Origin: MPNP01 sp965116235 | GTDB lineage: Bacteria; Pseudomonadota; Alphaproteobacteria; Rhodobacterales; Rhodobacteraceae | Direction: 5' to 3' | NCBI GenBank assembly: GCA_965116235.1 | Contig: OZ220496.1 | Span: 3,100,001-3,164,000 of the forward strand | DNA: 64,000 nt | Part shown: positions 62,740-64,000 of the stretch, piece by piece | How the letters are laid out: each line of letters opens with the position of its first letter | Numbering within the stretch: the stretch's first letter is position 1 | The notes under the pieces: model-generated | Databases searched by the model: none | The model's input: the letters and a program-made list of their open reading frames with translations, nothing else | What the model was told of the DNA's origin: nothing | Made by a program: the position numbers and the translations under genes

Positions 62740-63957
62740 CCAGCGGCATCTTGCGGACGGGGCCTTGGCGCTGTGGGACCGGACATCCGTGTGGATGGAA
62801 GGTCGTCAGTGCGATCTGGCCGCCTACGGATATTCGCGGGACGGCAAGACGGGCAAGAGGCCAATCGAGTTCGGGCTTCTGTGCGATCGTGAAGGCCGCC
62901 CGGTGGCCATGGAGGTGTTTGACGGCCACACATCCGACCCGGCGAGCGTATCCACGGCCGTTCGTCGTGTCCGGGACCGCTTTGGCCGGACCCGGGTGGT
63001 CATCGTCGGCGACCGCGGCATGCTGACCGAGGCCCGCATCCGGGACGACATCAAGCCGGCCGGCCTGGACTGGATCCGTGCACTGCGGGCCCCAGCGATC
63101 CGCAAGCGGGTGGCCAACGACACGCTGCAGCCCTCCCTGCTGGATGAACGGGACTTGGCGGAGATCACCTGCGAGGAGCTGTTTCCCGGGGAACGCCTGA
63201 TCGTGTGTCGCAATCCCCTGCTGGCCGACGAACGCCGCCGCAAGCGGCCGGCCCTGCTGGACGCCACCGAAGAGGCCATCCGCCGCGTAGAGGCGGCAAC
63301 CCAACGCCCGAACCGACGGCTACGGGGCATCGCGGCCATCACCCGGCGTCTGGAACCCATCCGGATCCGGCACAAGATGAGAAAGCACTTTACCTTCACC
63401 ATCCAGGACGATGGGTTCACCGGGCATCGGAAGGCCGAGAGCATCGCCGAGGAGGAGGCCCTGGACGGCATCTATGTCGTGCGAACCAGCCTGCCGGAGA
63501 CAGTCATGGATGCCAGCGAGACCGTCCGGTCCGACAAGCGTCTGGCCTCTGTGGAACGCGCCTTTCGCAGCCTGAAGACCGTGGACCTGAAGGTCCGGCC
63601 CGTCTATCATCGTCGGGCCCATCGTGTGCGAGCCCATGTTCGGCTGTGCATGCTGGCCTATGTCGAATGGCCCATGCGGGCGGCCTGGCAGTCTCTTCTG
63701 TTCCACGATGACGGCACGCCCACACGCCCATCGGTCGTGGCTCCGGCAACCCATCCTCTCAGGCCCGACGCAAGGCGACCACCCGGCGTACGCCCGAGGG
63801 CCTGCCGGTTCTGCGCGTTGCCGACCGGCTGAAGCATCTCGCCACGCGGACCCGCATCCGGCTCCAGCCGACGGCCGGGAGCGATGTGACCGTCGACATG
63901 ACGACGACCCCCTTGCGGAAGCGGGCCTTTGAGCTCCTGGGCTTGCGTCTCCCCTGA
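62720..63957 (+). pseudogene. IS1634-family transposase, N-terminally truncated and frameshifted
   Basis: The main frame (recognisable from LAQRHLADGALALWDRTSVW onward) shows the DDE-type core of IS1634/IS4-like transposases: LAAYGYSRDGKTGKRPIEFG, VFDGHTSDPASV, VVIVGDRGMLTEARI, and the LKVRPVYHRRAHRVRAHV block. About the first third of a normal protein is missing. Near 63750 the frame shifts by one base: the main frame leaves the family alignment while another frame carries ARRKATTRRTPEGLPVLRV and ends FELLGLRLP at 63957. Not functional as sequenced. The last 43 bases of the window may hold the end of the element. Confidence 0.75.
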
Positions 63958-64000
63958 AACCTGTCCAGTTGGACACCATTCCAAAGTGAAAATCATGTTT

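Overview
The window looks like a chromosomal segment of an alphaproteobacterium of moderate GC (roughly 50-55% by eye). This rests on gene content and order: fabA-fabB-fabI, coaBC-dut, divergent rsmI and lpoA-like genes near gshB, murJ close to trpS, Rhodobacter-type porins, and many genes for methylated-glycine and sugar-acid catabolism. I cannot name a species. A free-living or host-associated marine lifestyle is only a guess.

Layout. 1-11261: end of a class I aldolase gene, a GT51-like gene with damaged catalytic motifs, and a sugar/inositol-acid catabolic group (two tandem IolG-like dehydrogenases, a third Gfo/Idh/MocA oxidoreductase, a 2-hydroxyacid dehydrogenase, an arabonate-type dehydratase), then small genes, an amine oxidase and tag. 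11262-14249: a gene-poor stretch holding one AAA ATPase with an in-frame C9 tract. 14250-21398: fabABI, small enzymes and a dimethylglycine/sarcosine dehydrogenase-like flavoprotein. 21591-28098: a LacI-controlled sugar module (GH32/43/68-like hydrolase, LacI regulator, four-gene ABC importer) with a 16-bp palindromic operator. 28099-31524: porin copy 1 and a decayed phage portal gene. 31525-42218: M3 peptidase, housekeeping genes, moeB, a NalP-like lipoprotein autotransporter protease, dut and coaBC. 42601-44216: a hipBA toxin-antitoxin pair. 45710-51164: soxA-soxG without soxB or soxD, cobU, a cobC-like gene and gshB. 51243-59089: acyl-CoA dehydrogenase, rsmI, lpoA-like, murJ, inactive-looking rhomboid, trpS, and a class IV (ilvE-type) aminotransferase. 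59216-64000: an IS630-family element, a dispersed repeat, porin copy 2, a second portal remnant, and a broken IS1634-family transposase.

Main finding. Seven G or C runs of at least 8 lie in the window, six of them 9-10 long. They sit where length changes would switch surface genes. Both porin copies carry G9 just after the signal peptide, and one G fewer joins signal peptide and barrel. The autotransporter carries C10 just after its lipobox, and again one fewer restores the frame. Porin copy 2 has a second G9 between a possible -35 and -10. The AAA ATPase has C9 next to Walker B and is in frame. This resembles the Neisseria contingency loci porA and nalP. As sequenced, both porins and the autotransporter read as OFF. 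Copy 2 also has a nonsense codon that removes the terminal Phe. A consensus or sequencing error at homopolymers is the main alternative and must be excluded with raw reads.
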